Of a stretch of DNA of 64,000 nucleotides, positions 1 through 10,509 are shown one piece after another. Origin of the DNA: Proales similis (taxonomy: Eukaryota > Rotifera > Eurotatoria > Ploima > Proalidae); the NCBI GenBank assembly GCA_019059635.1, contig JAGVRJ010000006.1, forward strand, positions 2,294,001-2,358,000, read 5' to 3'. The position numbers and the translations under genes are program-made. A model generated the notes under the pieces. The model searched no databases and had not been told where the DNA came from. It was given only the letters and a program-made list of their open reading frames with translations. The first letter of the stretch is position 1. Every line of letters starts with the position of its first letter.

Positions 1-1224
1 CCTGCCAGTTCTCTTTTATTTCAACTTTTCCATGGCCGTCTCTGTCGTAATGGTCCATGGCTTTCTCGCTCCGTTTCTCTCTCTCTTTCTCGATTTTCCA
101 AAAAGCCGCCTCTTTCTCGCCTTTGCACTGCTTGATTAGTGTTTTATTGAACAGCGAATCGAGCATAATAATTGACGTGTTAGAGTTGTGCCGTGTGGCA
201 ACACATCGCGTTTGTTAAGCATTCAAGGCATCGCATTTCAGCATCGAAGACGACCGAACTACCCTCACTTGTGATTGCACATCTGTATAATAAACACGCT
301 CTCGAGGCTTGTTTTCATAACAACACCTGCATTCATATCATGGCAGAGCGGCGGCGGCTGCTTGATTATGGCCTTGGTAAATATTTGAATCTCTGCATGC
401 CGGCTAAGACGGGCGTCTCATTAGCCCACATTCCTCGAAACCAACACTGCTTCGCTATCACAGACATGCATGTTTTGCTCGACTTTCTGACTCGACTGCT
501 GATAGGACCGAAAATGTAGAAAGAGCCTGCTCTGCTATCGCGAACTCTGAATGATAGAAACTCAAACTACAAAAATAAAATCGAGAAAGAGAGGATAGGG
601 CGTAGTAGAGCGAACAGCTTGCTTGGTCTCAATTCGCGCGGACCGGCAGGGGAGTGGCTCAGAACTGCGTCGGGAAGAATATCTTACCAGTGTTCGCCAC
701 TCAAATCATTTGAATATGAAAAGACTCGTTTGCCTGTGATGGCATGTCGAGTTGGGCGATTGAGCATGCTGCTGCCCTTGGTAACGCCAAACTGTCAGCT
801 TCACCTGCTCACCTGTTTTCGTATCGCTCTTTCGCTTGCTATTAGAAAAGTCATTGAGTATGTAGTAAAATAAATTTCATTCTGTCTGCCTCTCTCTCTC
901 GCTATTCGTCCTGCTCATTGTGGCCTCAGTCAGTCTGGTTAGCTAATTTCGCCATACCTAACTGACTCACCCTCGCTGACTGTGAATGTGGACCAGAAAT
1001 TTGAAAAAAAAAAAAGAGGAGAACAAAGAAAAGAAATGTCTCAGAAGTAAATTGATGTGAAATGTTGTTTAAATTAGAGTTTGATTTGTTTATGGCGACC
1101 ACGCAACCGTCCCGATGCATCACTGCTCCCCGAAATATCCCCGAAAATAATTCGAAATCGCGATTATTGCTCTAAACAACGGACGAGAATTCCAAGCAAT
1201 AAAACTAATGTTCGTGTTGGCAAG
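1..1224. other. No supported gene
   Basis: Several open frames exist, but none gives a recognisable protein or has good codon character. The stretch holds CT-rich tracts near 75-120 and 890-905 and an A-rich run near 1000-1015. It most likely holds the upstream intron of the transporter whose exons begin at 1225, because that exon starts inside a codon. Confidence 0.5.
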
Positions 1225-1737
1225 GTGAAATGTGGGTCGGCGTTTGCCTAAGTGTGGTGGTCGAGCTGGTGCCCGAACACCTACGCACTAGCGGCGTTGG
1301 GTTCTATTTCTTCATCATCAGCAACATAGGCGGCAACATGCAGTAAGTGCAATCTGCTCAATAATTCAAGAAAATAATAATGAGCGCCATTCAAATTTGC
1401 ATTTCAATCTTAATTCGCTTCTATATTTAGAACGATCGTTCCCGCGGTTCAGGACTGGCTGAAGAACTCGTTCGATTTGACAAACATTCAGGCATTCCGT
1501 GGCGCCCTCTACATATTCTACCCGGGCGAATACGTTCTTGGCTCACTGCTGTTTCTTCTCACGCTGTTTGTAATTAAGCGTGACTTGAACAAATTCAAAT
1601 TGCTCGGCGAGCAGTCAGTGAATTCGATGCCGAACCCGCTCATTGACGAGCCAGACTTGCCCAGCACCGTCGACTCAGACACATATGCTTACGACCAAAG
1701 CAGTGACGAGGGTGTCGGCAAAAGGAAACTTAGATAA
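1225..1737 (+). CDS. Spinster-like MFS transporter, 3' end
   Basis: Two terminal exons (1225-1342 and 1431-1737) of a multi-pass membrane transporter. The first starts with the last two bases of a Gly codon after an AG acceptor and reads GEMWVGVCLSVVVELVP. It continues through a basic loop (EHLRTS) and a helix ending ISNIGGN. The second exon reads into a PGEYVLGSLLFLLTLFVIKRDL helix and a hydrophilic tail. The GEMW..ELVP..RTS..ISNIGGN pattern is typical of helices 9-11 of the spinster branch of the major facilitator superfamily. Those proteins act as lysosomal or plasma-membrane lysolipid/sphingolipid carriers. An AATAAA follows at 1826-1831. Earlier exons are outside the window or beyond a long intron. 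The family call is inferred from a short stretch; another MFS branch is possible. Confidence 0.55.
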
Positions 1738-1955
1738 ACTATCGAAACATCATTTTTTTTGCCCCCTCCCTGTCCTTGCCTTATATGCGGCAGCGTTTTT
1801 CATTAACTTTAATCAAATCTAATCAAATAAATGTCTTGTTTGAGTTCAAACACAAAGAGAGAAAGAGAGAGAGAGGGTGAGAGTAGGAGACGAGAAAATG
1901 AGCGAAAAGTGACAGCCAAAATGCTCAGTTTGCTGGTTCGCTGGTTGGCTGACAT

Positions 1956-2940
1956 TTATGCGAGTTCGCTCAGTTCAGGAAACCTCTTCAGCAAGCCCTT
2001 CATGTCAACGAATGTCTGCGCGTTGTGTTTGGCCAGTTCATGCTGCTTTGTTCTCGAGCAGCATTTCCTAATGTGCTCGTTTCTCTTTTTAAATTTGCCT
2101 TCGAAACGCATTATTATTAAGCGAACGTGTGGCCTCCGAATCCTAAAGAAATAGAATAAAGGCACCCTAACCGGTTTGAAGCGAAGAGAGCAGCTCGTTT
2201 ATTGTAGGCGAGCACTTTTGCATTTCTCTTGCATGTCGATGATTGGGAAAATGCTTCACTCGTTGCTCTTCCAGTTTGATCTCTAGCTCTTGTTCATACG
2301 AGCGGAATCCGCTTGGCGTGTGCAGTCGCAGTCTGTCCGGAGTTGAGCTCAGCTCACAAAAGCTGCTCACTCTCTCCAGCAGTTTTTGCTCCTTGTCGCA
2401 GTCGGCAGCAAACTCGACGCCCTTCTCGAGAGGAGCCGAATGAACAAGTCGCTGGCCGCATTTTGCCTCGAACGCTCGCTTCTCGGCTTTTATCTTCATG
2501 TAGCGTTCCATAAGCAGCGATTTGTCTCTTTTCGCTCGCAGCAAGTTTGACTTGAGCTCGGTTTCAAGCGACTTTTGCTTCGTGTTGCTCGCACTCTCCT
2601 CGATTTGAACGGTTTTCAGGGCTCGCTTTTCGTTCTCTCCCATCAACAGACTTATTGTACGGTCAGAGGGCGCCTTGTCAGACGCCGATCGCTTCACTGC
2701 TTGACTGTTCTGTGTAATTTTATTTTGATCGGGATTGAACTTGACGACTCGTTGCGGCGATTTACGGCTCGAGCCCAGCTTGAAGAACTCGTGGCTCACA
2801 GTCCTGGTCTGAAAGATCGCATCCGGATTGTTGATCTTAAAGCGGATATTTATGTCGGTGCTGGGCTCCTTCTGAGCCAAGTCCTTGTGGAGATAATAGG
2901 CAGAATATAGGCCGCACACCGGCAACTCAATCGAGCACAT
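1956..2940 (-). CDS. Coiled-coil protein A, paralogue of gene B
   Basis: Unrecognised, about 303 aa. Exon 1 is 2216-2940 with ATG at 2940. Exon 2 is 1956-2142, after a clear acceptor (TTTCTTTAG). The donor I chose (GTGCTC at 2215) is weak, but it is the only one that keeps frame. The body is hydrophilic and helical, rich in Lys, Glu and Arg. It aligns piece by piece with the gene at 6988-7905. Shared blocks are an N-terminal Tyr-rich YSAYYLHK-like segment, RTI....EK.AL, a coiled middle, and FRSYEQELEIKLEEQR against VRSYLDRITKRFVEQR. The C-terminal blocks are KKRNEHIRKCCSRTK against KRAHDRARERCSKQR, and LLKRFPELSEL against LVKSHPEMKEL. There is no signal peptide or membrane segment. The function is unknown. 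The paralogy is the strongest evidence that both genes are real. Confidence 0.6.
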
Positions 2941-3276
2941 TTCGTTTGAGCGATCACGGTGCACGTTAGAGACGCTCTTGTTTTATTCATCGCCGGTCGG
3001 ACGTAAAGATCCCCGCCGGCGAATTTATTGTTAAGAGAAGAACGCATTTCCTTCTTGACAACGACAAGCAAAACGACGACTACATCGACAACGACGGCGA
3101 CGAAGAAAACAACAACAAAAACAACAACCTTAAAATACGCTGTTAATGAAACTATTTGAGCTTTAAGCTCTCTAGCTAGAGAGGCATCAAGCAGTAATTA
3201 ACACGCGTTCACATTTTTCATTTGTTTTATTGTTTAAAACAGCTGTAGCAGCAGCAGCAGAACAAAGAGGCTTGTA
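2941..3276. other. Gap between gene A and PAN gene 1
   Basis: No gene is seen. It contains an ACGACGACA/AACAACAA simple repeat at about 3060-3125 and a GCAGCAGCAGCAG run near 3249-3260. Confidence 0.5.
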
Positions 3277-4046
3277 TCAAGCTCTTGAGAAAAGGGTGCC
3301 ACTTGCATAGCTTGAGATCGTTTCTCTTGTGCCCGTTTCAAAGCCCTGCGCTTTTAATGAACAGCTCCTATCCGATCTGTTGAACGAGAAGCCTTGACAT
3401 AGCGGATACGCACCGCAGTAATTGCAGCAAACGCTCTCTGATGCCACCTGGCTTATTTTTAGAATTTCTCTGTCGGCGTAGTTCACTCCATCCTCCACAA
3501 CACAATTGGCTGTTTTTGTGCTGGTGGCTATTGACGCCGAACTAGTCGTGGCTGGCAAAGAACTAGACGACGAACTCGGTGTCGACGAGCTGCTTGTTGT
3601 CGGCAGGGTGCTTGTTGCCGGAGGCGATAGACTACTCGTGCTCAGGGTGCTAGTCGGTGGCGGTGAGAGACTACTCGTGCTGACAGTCGTGGTACTCGGA
3701 GGCTGAGGTCGGAGACCGGCCATTACTTTGCGTCAGAAAAGCTTGATAAAGGTTCACTGTGCAATCCGTAATAATTTTTCAACTCACAGAATGGCTCTGG
3801 AAAAGCGAGAGGGCCAAGCACTGAATATTTAAGCGAACATTCGGAATTAAGCGGATTAAAAGTCCAGGCATGGCAGATCGGATTCTGAAGACAAAAGTCA
3901 CAACAAGAGTCGGCTGAATTTTGCCGAACCGTCTGTATGGTCAGGCCTGTGTAGTCGACATTCAGCGTGAAACTGCACTGAGCCGCAACGCCATTGTGAG
4001 TGAGCAAGAATAGACTCACTGTCGATGCAATGAATATTGCGAGCAT
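3277..4046 (-). CDS. Secreted two-PAN-domain protein 1
   Basis: Predicted secreted protein of 235 aa in two exons, 3788-4046 and 3277-3725, split by a 62-bp phase-1 intron with a GTGAGT donor. It has a signal peptide (about residues 1-22, ending GVAAQ). PAN domain 1 follows with the cluster signature C..NVDYTG, then CC.FC, C..WTF, and C.LK. A Ser/Thr/Pro-rich mucin-like linker starts exon 2. PAN domain 2 has VNYAD, CCNYC, C.GFSF and C.LK. PAN/Apple modules bind proteins or carbohydrate; the ligand here is unknown. A TATA box lies at 4105-4111. It is the first of three same-strand neighbours of identical layout. It would be secreted and probably heavily O-glycosylated on the linker. Confidence 0.82.
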
Positions 4047-4104
4047 TTTTTTTTTGAGAAATATTCTTTGAATGGATCTTGAAATAAATCAGCGAATGAG
4101 CGCA

Positions 4105-4111
4105 TTTTATA
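4105..4111 (-). promoter_or_regulatory. TATA box of PAN gene 1
   Basis: On the minus strand this reads TATAAAA, about 60 bases upstream of the ATG at 4046. The position fits a core promoter with a short leader. Confidence 0.55.
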
Positions 4112-4321
4112 CAACTCCGGCCGGCCAACAAGCCGACAAGGGATTGTATAACTCGACGAGGAAATCGATGCGCAGCAATTCGAAACCTTTATATCCCGTT
4201 TCGTTCACTCTCTTTAAGGGCCATGCCCTAATCGGCACGCACAAAATAGAAGCGAATTCAATTTCATTTCAAATTAACTTTATTCAAAGCTTTAGAACTA
4301 AAGTGCCCCACTAAGTTTTAT

Positions 4322-5100
4322 TTAACCGCTGAATTGGACAACACCGCTGGTGATTCCCGGGTAAGGCTGGCCGGCCGCGTTTATGTTGAAGCCGGCACCC
4401 TTCAGATAGCAGTATCTCGAATTCTGGAGGTAGGCAAAGCCAGTGCAGCCGGCGGTGCCAGCGCACAGATTGCAGCAGTCGGCCAATGAAGCCACGTTGA
4501 AGTTCAGCGATGTGGCAGCCAAGTCGTTGCCCGGGTAGTTGGTGTCGGCCACGTAGAAGCATCCCACGTTTGAGGTTACTGTTGCCTGGGTGGTCGTCGG
4601 CGCGGCAGTCACAATCGGGTTAACCGGCAAAAATGGATTAAACGTGTTGAACTGATTGTTAAAATTGTTGAATGGATAGACGTAGAAGAAGTTGTAATTG
4701 TAACCACTGTAGCCTGGAAAGTAGCTAAATGTTGAAATCTGCGCTGAAAGTTGAATGGAAAGTAAGAAAACTTACCGCCATAGCATCGTCTAAGAGCTGA
4801 ACCTCGAAGGACAGTGTTCTTGGTAGCCAGACTGCATCGTCCGTTCTGATAGGTCCACATCATGCAATTTTCAGTGTTCAAGCATCTCTCGCAGCATTCG
4901 TCGGCCGATGTGCTGGTCGTGTTGAAGGTGTCGGGTGAATTGATTTCGGTCTCAGATACGAATGAACATTTGCCAGCGGTCGTCGTGCTTGGCAACGCCC
5001 TAGTGGTGGTCGGTGCTCTTCGGGTAGTGGTCGGAATTTGGCCGCTTGCCATTTGCACAAGTGCAACACAGGCAATCAAAGCTACAGCTGCTCCTTTCAT
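4322..5100 (-). CDS. Secreted two-PAN-domain protein 2
   Basis: 238 aa in two exons, 4776-5100 and 4322-4713, joined in phase 1 with a strong GTAAGT donor. The start is the ATG at 5100, because it begins a clean signal peptide (MKGAAVALIACVALVQMASG). An upstream in-frame codon at 5124 is not preferred. A short PTTTR-type Thr-rich segment precedes PAN domain 1 (C.F..E.., CCERC, C.MWTY, CSL). The exon 2 linker is unusual: rich in Tyr, Asn and Phe (GYSGYNYNFF..FNNFNNQFN), followed by a short Thr stretch. PAN domain 2 carries TNYPGNDLA, CCNLC, C.GFAY and C.LK and ends ITSG. The GYSGY start of exon 2 is shared with the gene at 9134. A TATA box sits at 5173-5180. Confidence 0.82.
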
Positions 5101-5172
5101 TTCTCGTGTCCTGTTTAGTGTCAATTTAATCAGTTTCGTATCAATTGTAAAATACCGCTCGACTCGCTTGTC

Positions 5173-5180
5173 TATTTATA
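5173..5180 (-). promoter_or_regulatory. TATA box of PAN gene 2
   Basis: Minus-strand TATAAATA about 75 bases upstream of the ATG at 5100. The same octamer occurs upstream of the PAN genes at 9134 and 12270. Confidence 0.6.
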
Positions 5181-5533
5181 GGCTGTTTGTGCTCACCACT
5201 TGCCTGTGATTGTTGCGTAATTTTTGATTTGTCATTCAGGCGTCAACTCGGGCAATCCGCTTCAAAAATTTGCCGATCTGATCAGACAACATCGAAATTA
5301 AATCCATTAACCATTTGCAACAGTCACACTCATCGAAATGGCTCATGAGACATTTCATGCACATCTGCTGTAAAAAAGTCGAAACTCGAACCTCGAATCA
5401 TTTTATGAATCGGCGCGCAGTTTTCAACAACGCCCGCTTCGTTTCAAATTCGTTTAAATCACGTTGTGCACTTGTTGTTCTATTTATTTGAGAAAGAGAT
5501 TTCTGCTAGATTAAAAGTTTTCTATATTTTTTT

Positions 5534-6401
5534 CTATCTTCTCACGTAGCCACTGATTATGCCTGGATAAGCCTCTTCAAGTAAATCTTGGTTGTTTCTT
5601 TTCAAAAAGCAAAACAGCGCGTCAGGCAAATAGGCGAAGCCCTGGCAATCTGGATTGGCTGCGCAAATACCACAGCAATCGTCTTGGTCTTGCACATCGT
5701 AGTTCACGTCAGTCACATCCAAATCTTCGCCAACCAGATTCACATCCTCTCTGATATCGCACACAGGTGCAGTAGTTGTGCTCGTGGTGGTAGTTGTTGT
5801 TGTGGTGGTGGTCGTGGTCGTTGTAGCTGTCGTGCTTGGCGTAGTGGTTGGAGTAGTGGTAGTGGGGGCCGCAGTGCTGCTTTCAGTGCCAGTGTTAAAG
5901 CCAGCCGTGGTGGTCGTCGGAGGGGTGAAGCTCGGATCTAACGATGCCAAGGTCGACACTGAATTTACTGTGGTGGTCGGCACCAATGTGTTAAGGCCGT
6001 TTTGACTGGCAAGCAGGAAGTAGTAGTAATACGCCGAATAGAACGGTCGTTTACCGAAGCCCGACTGACCTTGAGATTTAAGAGGCAATTAATTGACATT
6101 TGACAATTTTAAGGAAAAACACCAGGCAGCACATACATCCTTTTCGTCGTCGAAAAGGCGAATTGCGCAGGACTGGCTCAGTTTTGGCCAGGTGGCAAAC
6201 ACCGTCTCTGAATGTCCACAGCAAGCATTCGGAGTCTGCGTGACACTTAAGACAGCAATCTTGAGCCGAGCTAGATGCTTGATGGCCCGAGCTTTCGGTG
6301 TTTATCTCCACTTGGTCAAACACATCGCATTTGGGCAGAGCGTTCGCTTCGAACGGGCGAACGTTCCAAATTAACAACACAGAAATGATGATCAATTTCA
6401 T
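5534..6401 (-). CDS. Secreted two-PAN-domain protein 3
   Basis: 266 aa in two exons, 6137-6401 and 5534-6069, phase-1 intron with a GTATGT donor. The start ATG at 6401 begins a signal peptide (MKLIIISVLLIWNV...). PAN domain 1 has CDVFDQVEI, CCLKC, C.LWTF and CHL and lacks the DY.G motif. The exon 2 linker contains a long Thr tract (about residues 165-195, mostly ACN codons) next to Thr/Pro/Ser repeats, an obvious O-glycosylation or length-polymorphism site. PAN domain 2 has VNLVGEDLD, CCGIC, C.GFAY, CFLK and ends PGIISGY. The upstream TATA-like CATAAATA at 6442-6449 is weaker than in its neighbours. Confidence 0.8.
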
Positions 6402-6987
6402 ATTGAACTGTTTGATTCGACCTGTTGGACAATGTTGCTCATATTTATGATCGACACACCGAAATCGGATACATTTTCTCAGCGTTAGATACGCATGCCA
6501 AGTGAGAGGCATCATCCATTGTGGCTATTGACAGAGATAAAGCCGCTGCGGCAGTCAAGTATGAGACAGGCATCTTTATGGCTCTGTGTCGGCGTCTCAA
6601 ATTACGTCGCAGTAGCCCGAATGTCTTGAGCGTCTCTTTCGTTTCTTTTATTTTATTCAATTAGAACGTGCTGGTTGAATTGAATTTTGAAGGTGTCTAA
6701 AAGGCTTTGCCGCGTTCAAGTGCGCAAACAATGGAGGATAAGAGCTTCCATTGCTCTGAGCCAAATTGCTCTCGCTGCCTCTTTTTCTTTCCAAATCAAA
6801 ACACAAACCGATCGCGCACAAACACTTGGCGGCTGGGAATTTTTCTTTTATTTTCTTCTCTCCTGTTCGGTACGTTTGCGTTCAGAGCTAACTTGCAAAC
6901 AGACCTGCTACAGCGCCTATGATGCAACTACCGCTTTTAGCCTCGTCGGTCAGCTCGTCGGTGGCCGGTTCACACGACAGACGAGCC
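6402..6987. other. Divergent intergenic region
   Basis: It lies between PAN gene 3 (minus) and gene B (plus). It should hold both promoters and the 5' leader of gene B. Short open frames here are not convincing. Confidence 0.4.
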
Positions 6988-7905
6988 ATGGGTCGTCCTC
7001 AATGTGTGGTGGTTCGTCAGAATCTTTCCAAATACTTTTATCTGAACGCGCTTACGAGCAACGACGCCGACGATGATCCGTCCGCTCTTTCAAATCAAAC
7101 GCTTCTTGGCAAAGAGCGAAAACTGACCGAGAAGTTTGGCATAAAAAAAGTCGACAAGCGCACAATCATGAGTCAGAGCGAGAAAAAGTCGCTGAGTGTC
7201 AACGGTAAATACGATAACTTGCTCGAGCTGACCAAACGAAACCTGGACCGCGAGCTGGCCGGTAGTCAAATTCAAATCAAGCGAGAGCAGAGCATTTTGT
7301 TCGAGCAGTTTCTCGAGCTCAACGGCTCGTTTAAAAATCGAAATGAAAAACCGCTGACAGTGCGCTCGGCCGATCTGTCCCAGCGCTCAGTCGCCCAAGT
7401 AGAAGAAAATCTAACTTCGAAAAGCTTCGCCTCGCTTCAAAATGAGCCGGCCGTTCGCTCCTACTTGGACCGCATCACAAAAAGATTTGTTGAGCAACGT
7501 CGCTACTGTTATCCAAACTACTTGCGAAAGTCAAACAGAACGTGTTTAGACTCGAGCACTATTTCAATCGAAGGTAATGTTTGACTCTCTTCTGGCTTTT
7601 CTAATTTAGATTTAGACTTCTCTCTCTTCTCCTTGATCCTATCCACACACACACACACACACACACACGTGCCCAAATTGACGATGGTGTTTTTAGAAAA
7701 GCTAAAGAGAGCACACGACCGGGCCAGAGAGCGTTGTTCGAAACAGCGTAAACATCGAATAGCGCAGTTTAAGGCAGAATTCTACACCGATAGTAAACAG
7801 CTTGTCAAGTCGCATCCCGAAATGAAAGAGCTTCTTCTCGCCACCAGCGAGTTTGAGAAGCAAACAAAATCGGCCACTAAAAATAAATCCAATAAAAATA
7901 TTTGA
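6988..7905 (+). CDS. Coiled-coil protein B, paralogue of gene A
   Basis: Unrecognised, 264 aa. Exons are 6988-7573 and 7697-7905, joined in phase 1 (GAA|G with GTAATG donor; TTTTTAG acceptor). The ATG at 6988 was chosen because it aligns with the start of gene A; an in-frame ATG at 6919 is possible. The protein is hydrophilic, helical and highly charged. The paralogous blocks are listed under gene A, ending in KRAHDRARERCSKQRKH, then F...F..D...LVKSHPEMKEL. There is no signal peptide or membrane segment, unlike its secreted PAN neighbours. The intron carries a (CA)n microsatellite. A basic, helical C-terminus of this type could be a cytoskeletal or ciliary component, but that is only a guess. 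Confidence 0.65.
7644..7668. repeat. (CA)n microsatellite in gene B intron
   Basis: About twelve uninterrupted CA units sit between the donor at 7574 and the acceptor ending at 7696. Confidence 0.9.
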
Positions 7906-7967
7906 GAAGAGAATGACGCAGGTCGGTGGACGTTTTAATAAACAAATTTTGAAGCGACCAATCCAGC

Positions 7968-7974
7968 TATTTAA
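7968..7974 (+). promoter_or_regulatory. Possible TATA-like box of PAN gene 4
   Basis: TATTTAA lies about 52 bases upstream of the ATG at 8026. It is a weaker match than the TATAAATA boxes of its neighbours. Confidence 0.35.
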
Positions 7975-8025
7975 GGCGGCTCTCAATTAATCGCACGCAA
8001 ATATTTTTATGTTCATTCAATAAAA

Positions 8026-8683
8026 ATGCTCACGTTCAAGACTCTATTTTGCTTTGCTCTGCTGACAGCTGCTGCTCTGGCACAGCAGTGCAGCTTTGAG
8101 AATAACATTGACTATTACGGCAGCGATCTGCCCCAGTCGCCGTTGAGCGCCAGCTCTGCCCAAGCATGCTGCAATCTCTGCCTGACTTTCCCCAACTGCC
8201 AGATTTGGACTTTTGTGTCTGGCTCCTGCTGGCTCAAATACGCAGTCGGCTCACAAAGGCGCCCTGCGGTTGGACGTAAGTGACTCTAAACCCTTACTCG
8301 ACTGAGCAAAGTCTATACTTCACTGCTCTTTTTATCAAAAATTCTATTTGTTCGCAGGTGTGTCAGGAGTTAGACTCGTTAGTCCGCCAACATCGACCAA
8401 CGCGCCAACTATTTCGACAACTACAACTACCACTCGGGCAGCATCGACCACAGCGTTCGGAGTTTGCCGCATCGAGTTCAATCGCAACTACTTTGGAAGC
8501 GACTTGGCCGTTCGTGGCTTCGTTCCGTCGATCAGCGATTGTTGTAATCTGTGTTACGCAACTCCAGGCTGTTTGGCTTGGTCCTACGTAAACCAGAGTC
8601 AATCATGCTTTTTGAAGAGCGCATTGCCCAACGCATCCAACAACGCCACTTACGATGGCATTGACTCGGGTTACCGATTTTGA
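8026..8683 (+). CDS. Secreted two-PAN-domain protein 4
   Basis: 191 aa, exons 8026-8275 and 8358-8683, phase-1 intron (GTAAGT donor, TTCGCAG acceptor). The signal peptide is MLTFKTLFCFALLTAAALAQ. PAN domain 1 has CSFENNIDYYGSDL, CCNLC, C.IWTF and CWLK. The linker is short (about 30 residues, mainly Thr, Ser and Pro). PAN domain 2 has FNRNYFGSDLA, CCNLC, C.AWSY, CFLK and ends GIDSGYRF. AATAAA polyadenylation signals lie near 8831 and 8849. This is the most compact full-length member. Both domains keep the N.[DN]Y.G.DL motif. Confidence 0.85.
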
Positions 8684-9133
8684 TTGCGTCACCACATGCG
8701 TTCAATAGAAATCAAGCCTTCAACTCTTAAGCCTTAGAGCCCGCCCCTTTTCCTTCGCATACACTCGGCTCTCTACAAACCTGAGGCCCCCTTTTACTCT
8801 GTGACTTGTAAGCACTGCCTTTAAAGTTGCAATAAAATTCAATTTAGAAATAAAATCTTAAACCAATTGCTCACAGCGCGTTCTCCTCATTGCCAAAGTA
8901 ACATGATCGTAATCCATTCGTCATGTGGTTGCATAACTTTTTCTCCCATTCAAACCTCTCCTGCAAGCATATTCGCACAGTTGACATGTGTACGCTTGAA
9001 ATGTGATAGCCAATAGAAGATTACAAATCCTCGGCCCACAGTATAAATACTAGTCCTTGTAGCACTGTTTGAATCATCAATCGACTCGAGAAGAGTAAAG
9101 CAATCGAACTACAAGAAATTAGAAATCTACAAT
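8684..9133. other. Gap with 3' UTR of PAN gene 4 and promoter of PAN gene 5
   Basis: It contains AATAAA near 8831, and a TATA box at 9042-9049 that is listed separately. Nothing else is recognised. Confidence 0.5.
9042..9049 (+). promoter_or_regulatory. TATA box of PAN gene 5
   Basis: TATAAATA about 85 bases upstream of the ATG at 9134, preceded by a CCAAT-like CCAATAG near 9011. Confidence 0.65.
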
Positions 9134-10019
9134 ATGCAGGCCCTCATTTCACTAAGTCTGTTGGCGCTGATCGGCTTTGCCCAGTGCTGGTTCCCTCAGC
9201 CTAATCCACCAGCTCCAGTACAACCCATTCAGCCCATCTATCCATCTCATCCTCCACAGCCGGCCTATCCAACCCAGCCCCCGCATCCAACCTACCCGAC
9301 TCATCCTCCTCAGCCAGCCTACCCGACTCATCCTCCTCAGCCAGCCTACCCGACTCATCCTCCTCAGCCAGCCTACCCGACTCACCCCCCGCATCCGACC
9401 TATCCATCGCACCCGACATCGAACACGTGCTCAATCGAGAAGAACGTCGACTACTTTGGCTACGACCTCTACCACAATCCATTCTACACGATCTCGTTCG
9501 GCGAGTGCTGTAATCTTTGCCAAATGGACAAAAACTGCCGCGCGTGGACCTACCATCCGGACACCAAAGCTTGCTGGCTTAAAAAGACTGTGGGCATCAA
9601 AACAACAGTGAGCGACGGAAGTAAGTCTCTTCGTAGATGCATTCCGCTTTATTATTCGATCTGATCGGCCGTTTTCACTCGAAGGATACTCTGGCTATGT
9701 TCAGTCGACCGCGACGACCACTCATCCTACTCCGGCGACCACCCATCCGACCACTCCATGCCCTCCAGGAACCACTACAACCAAAAAGACCGGCTGCTTC
9801 ATTGACGTGGACTACAACTACCCGGGCAGCGATATCGGCGGACAAGGCCAAGTTAAATCAACGGCTGAATGCTGCTCGTTGTGCGCCAATAAGCCGGGCT
9901 GCAAATCGTTTGCCTACTTTGTGCCGTTGAAGTACTGCTTCTTCAAAGGCACATCGCTCAACTCTCAAGCTCGCATGAAGTACCCGGGCATCAACTCGGG
10001 CCATCCGATCGACGCCTAA
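9134..10019 (+). CDS. Secreted two-PAN protein 5 with proline repeats
   Basis: 273 aa, exons 9134-9620 and 9685-10019, phase-1 intron (GTAAGT donor). The signal peptide is MQALISLSLLALIGFAQC. A block of nine-residue repeats of the type YPTHPPQPA follows (about residues 25-95), before PAN domain 1 (VDYFGYDLY, CCNLC, C.AWTY, CWLK). Exon 2 opens with YSGY, then a THPTPATTHPTT linker. PAN domain 2 has VDYNYPGSDIGG, CCSLC, C.SFAY, CFFK and ends PGINSGHP. The repeat is placed before the first PAN domain, unlike other members. Tyr/Pro/His-rich tandem repeats of this kind are common in secreted structural or adhesive proteins; that role is inference. Confidence 0.85.
9237..9415 (+). repeat. In-frame 27-bp proline-rich coding repeats
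   Basis: Tandem units of about 27 bp encode variants of YPTHPPQPA. Three central units are nearly identical in DNA (CCGACTCATCCTCCTCAGCC core), which points to recent unequal exchange or slippage. Confidence 0.85.
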
Positions 10020-10509
10020 ACATTCAAATCAACTAGACACAGTTTTCCAATCTTAATTCAAATATTTGCATGCGCTTTAGAAAGCGTGCAAGCCACCTGC
10101 CTTACACACACACGCACGCACACACATTCTTAGAAGCAAACGAAGCATAGAGAGAGCTTTCACTATGATTAGGCTAGAACGATCTCTTTGAACTGTTTCT
10201 GTGCGGTTAAACTTTTTTTTTTCTGTGTTTCTAAATAAAATCGGGAGCTTGATGCAAAAAAGTGATTTTTCGAAGGAGTCAGATTACTGCTGTTTTGACA
10301 TAGAGCGCCACATTCGAGCCAGTTTATCTTATGCGGTCGAGCGAATTAATAATTGCTCTCAAATTCATGCCGACGATCTACCAACCTTCAACAAAAATTT
10401 TGAAAAGTTACGTATAAGCGTAAGAGAGTAAAAGCGCCGATCCAAAGATAGAATTGACATTCATTCAACATAAATGCAAATATTGCTGGTGTGCGATACA
10501 AGCAGAGCA
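10020..10509. other. Gap between PAN genes 5 and 6
   Basis: It holds ACACACGC repeats at about 10105-10125. A short open frame from the ATG at 10252 to 10431 (about 59 codons) has no recognisable domain. There is no clear TATA box; ATAAAT occurs near 10470. Confidence 0.4.

Noticed and set aside
193-873. Two plus-strand frames at the left edge
   Set aside because: No homology, poor codon character; more likely intron or intergenic DNA.
1956-7905. Simple inverted duplication of the whole A-PAN block
   Set aside because: The order is A, PAN x3 (minus) then B, PAN x4 (plus). A mirror image would place B after the plus-strand PAN genes.
10252-10431. 59-codon frame between PAN genes
   Set aside because: Reads plausibly but is too short, with no homology, signal peptide or splice support.
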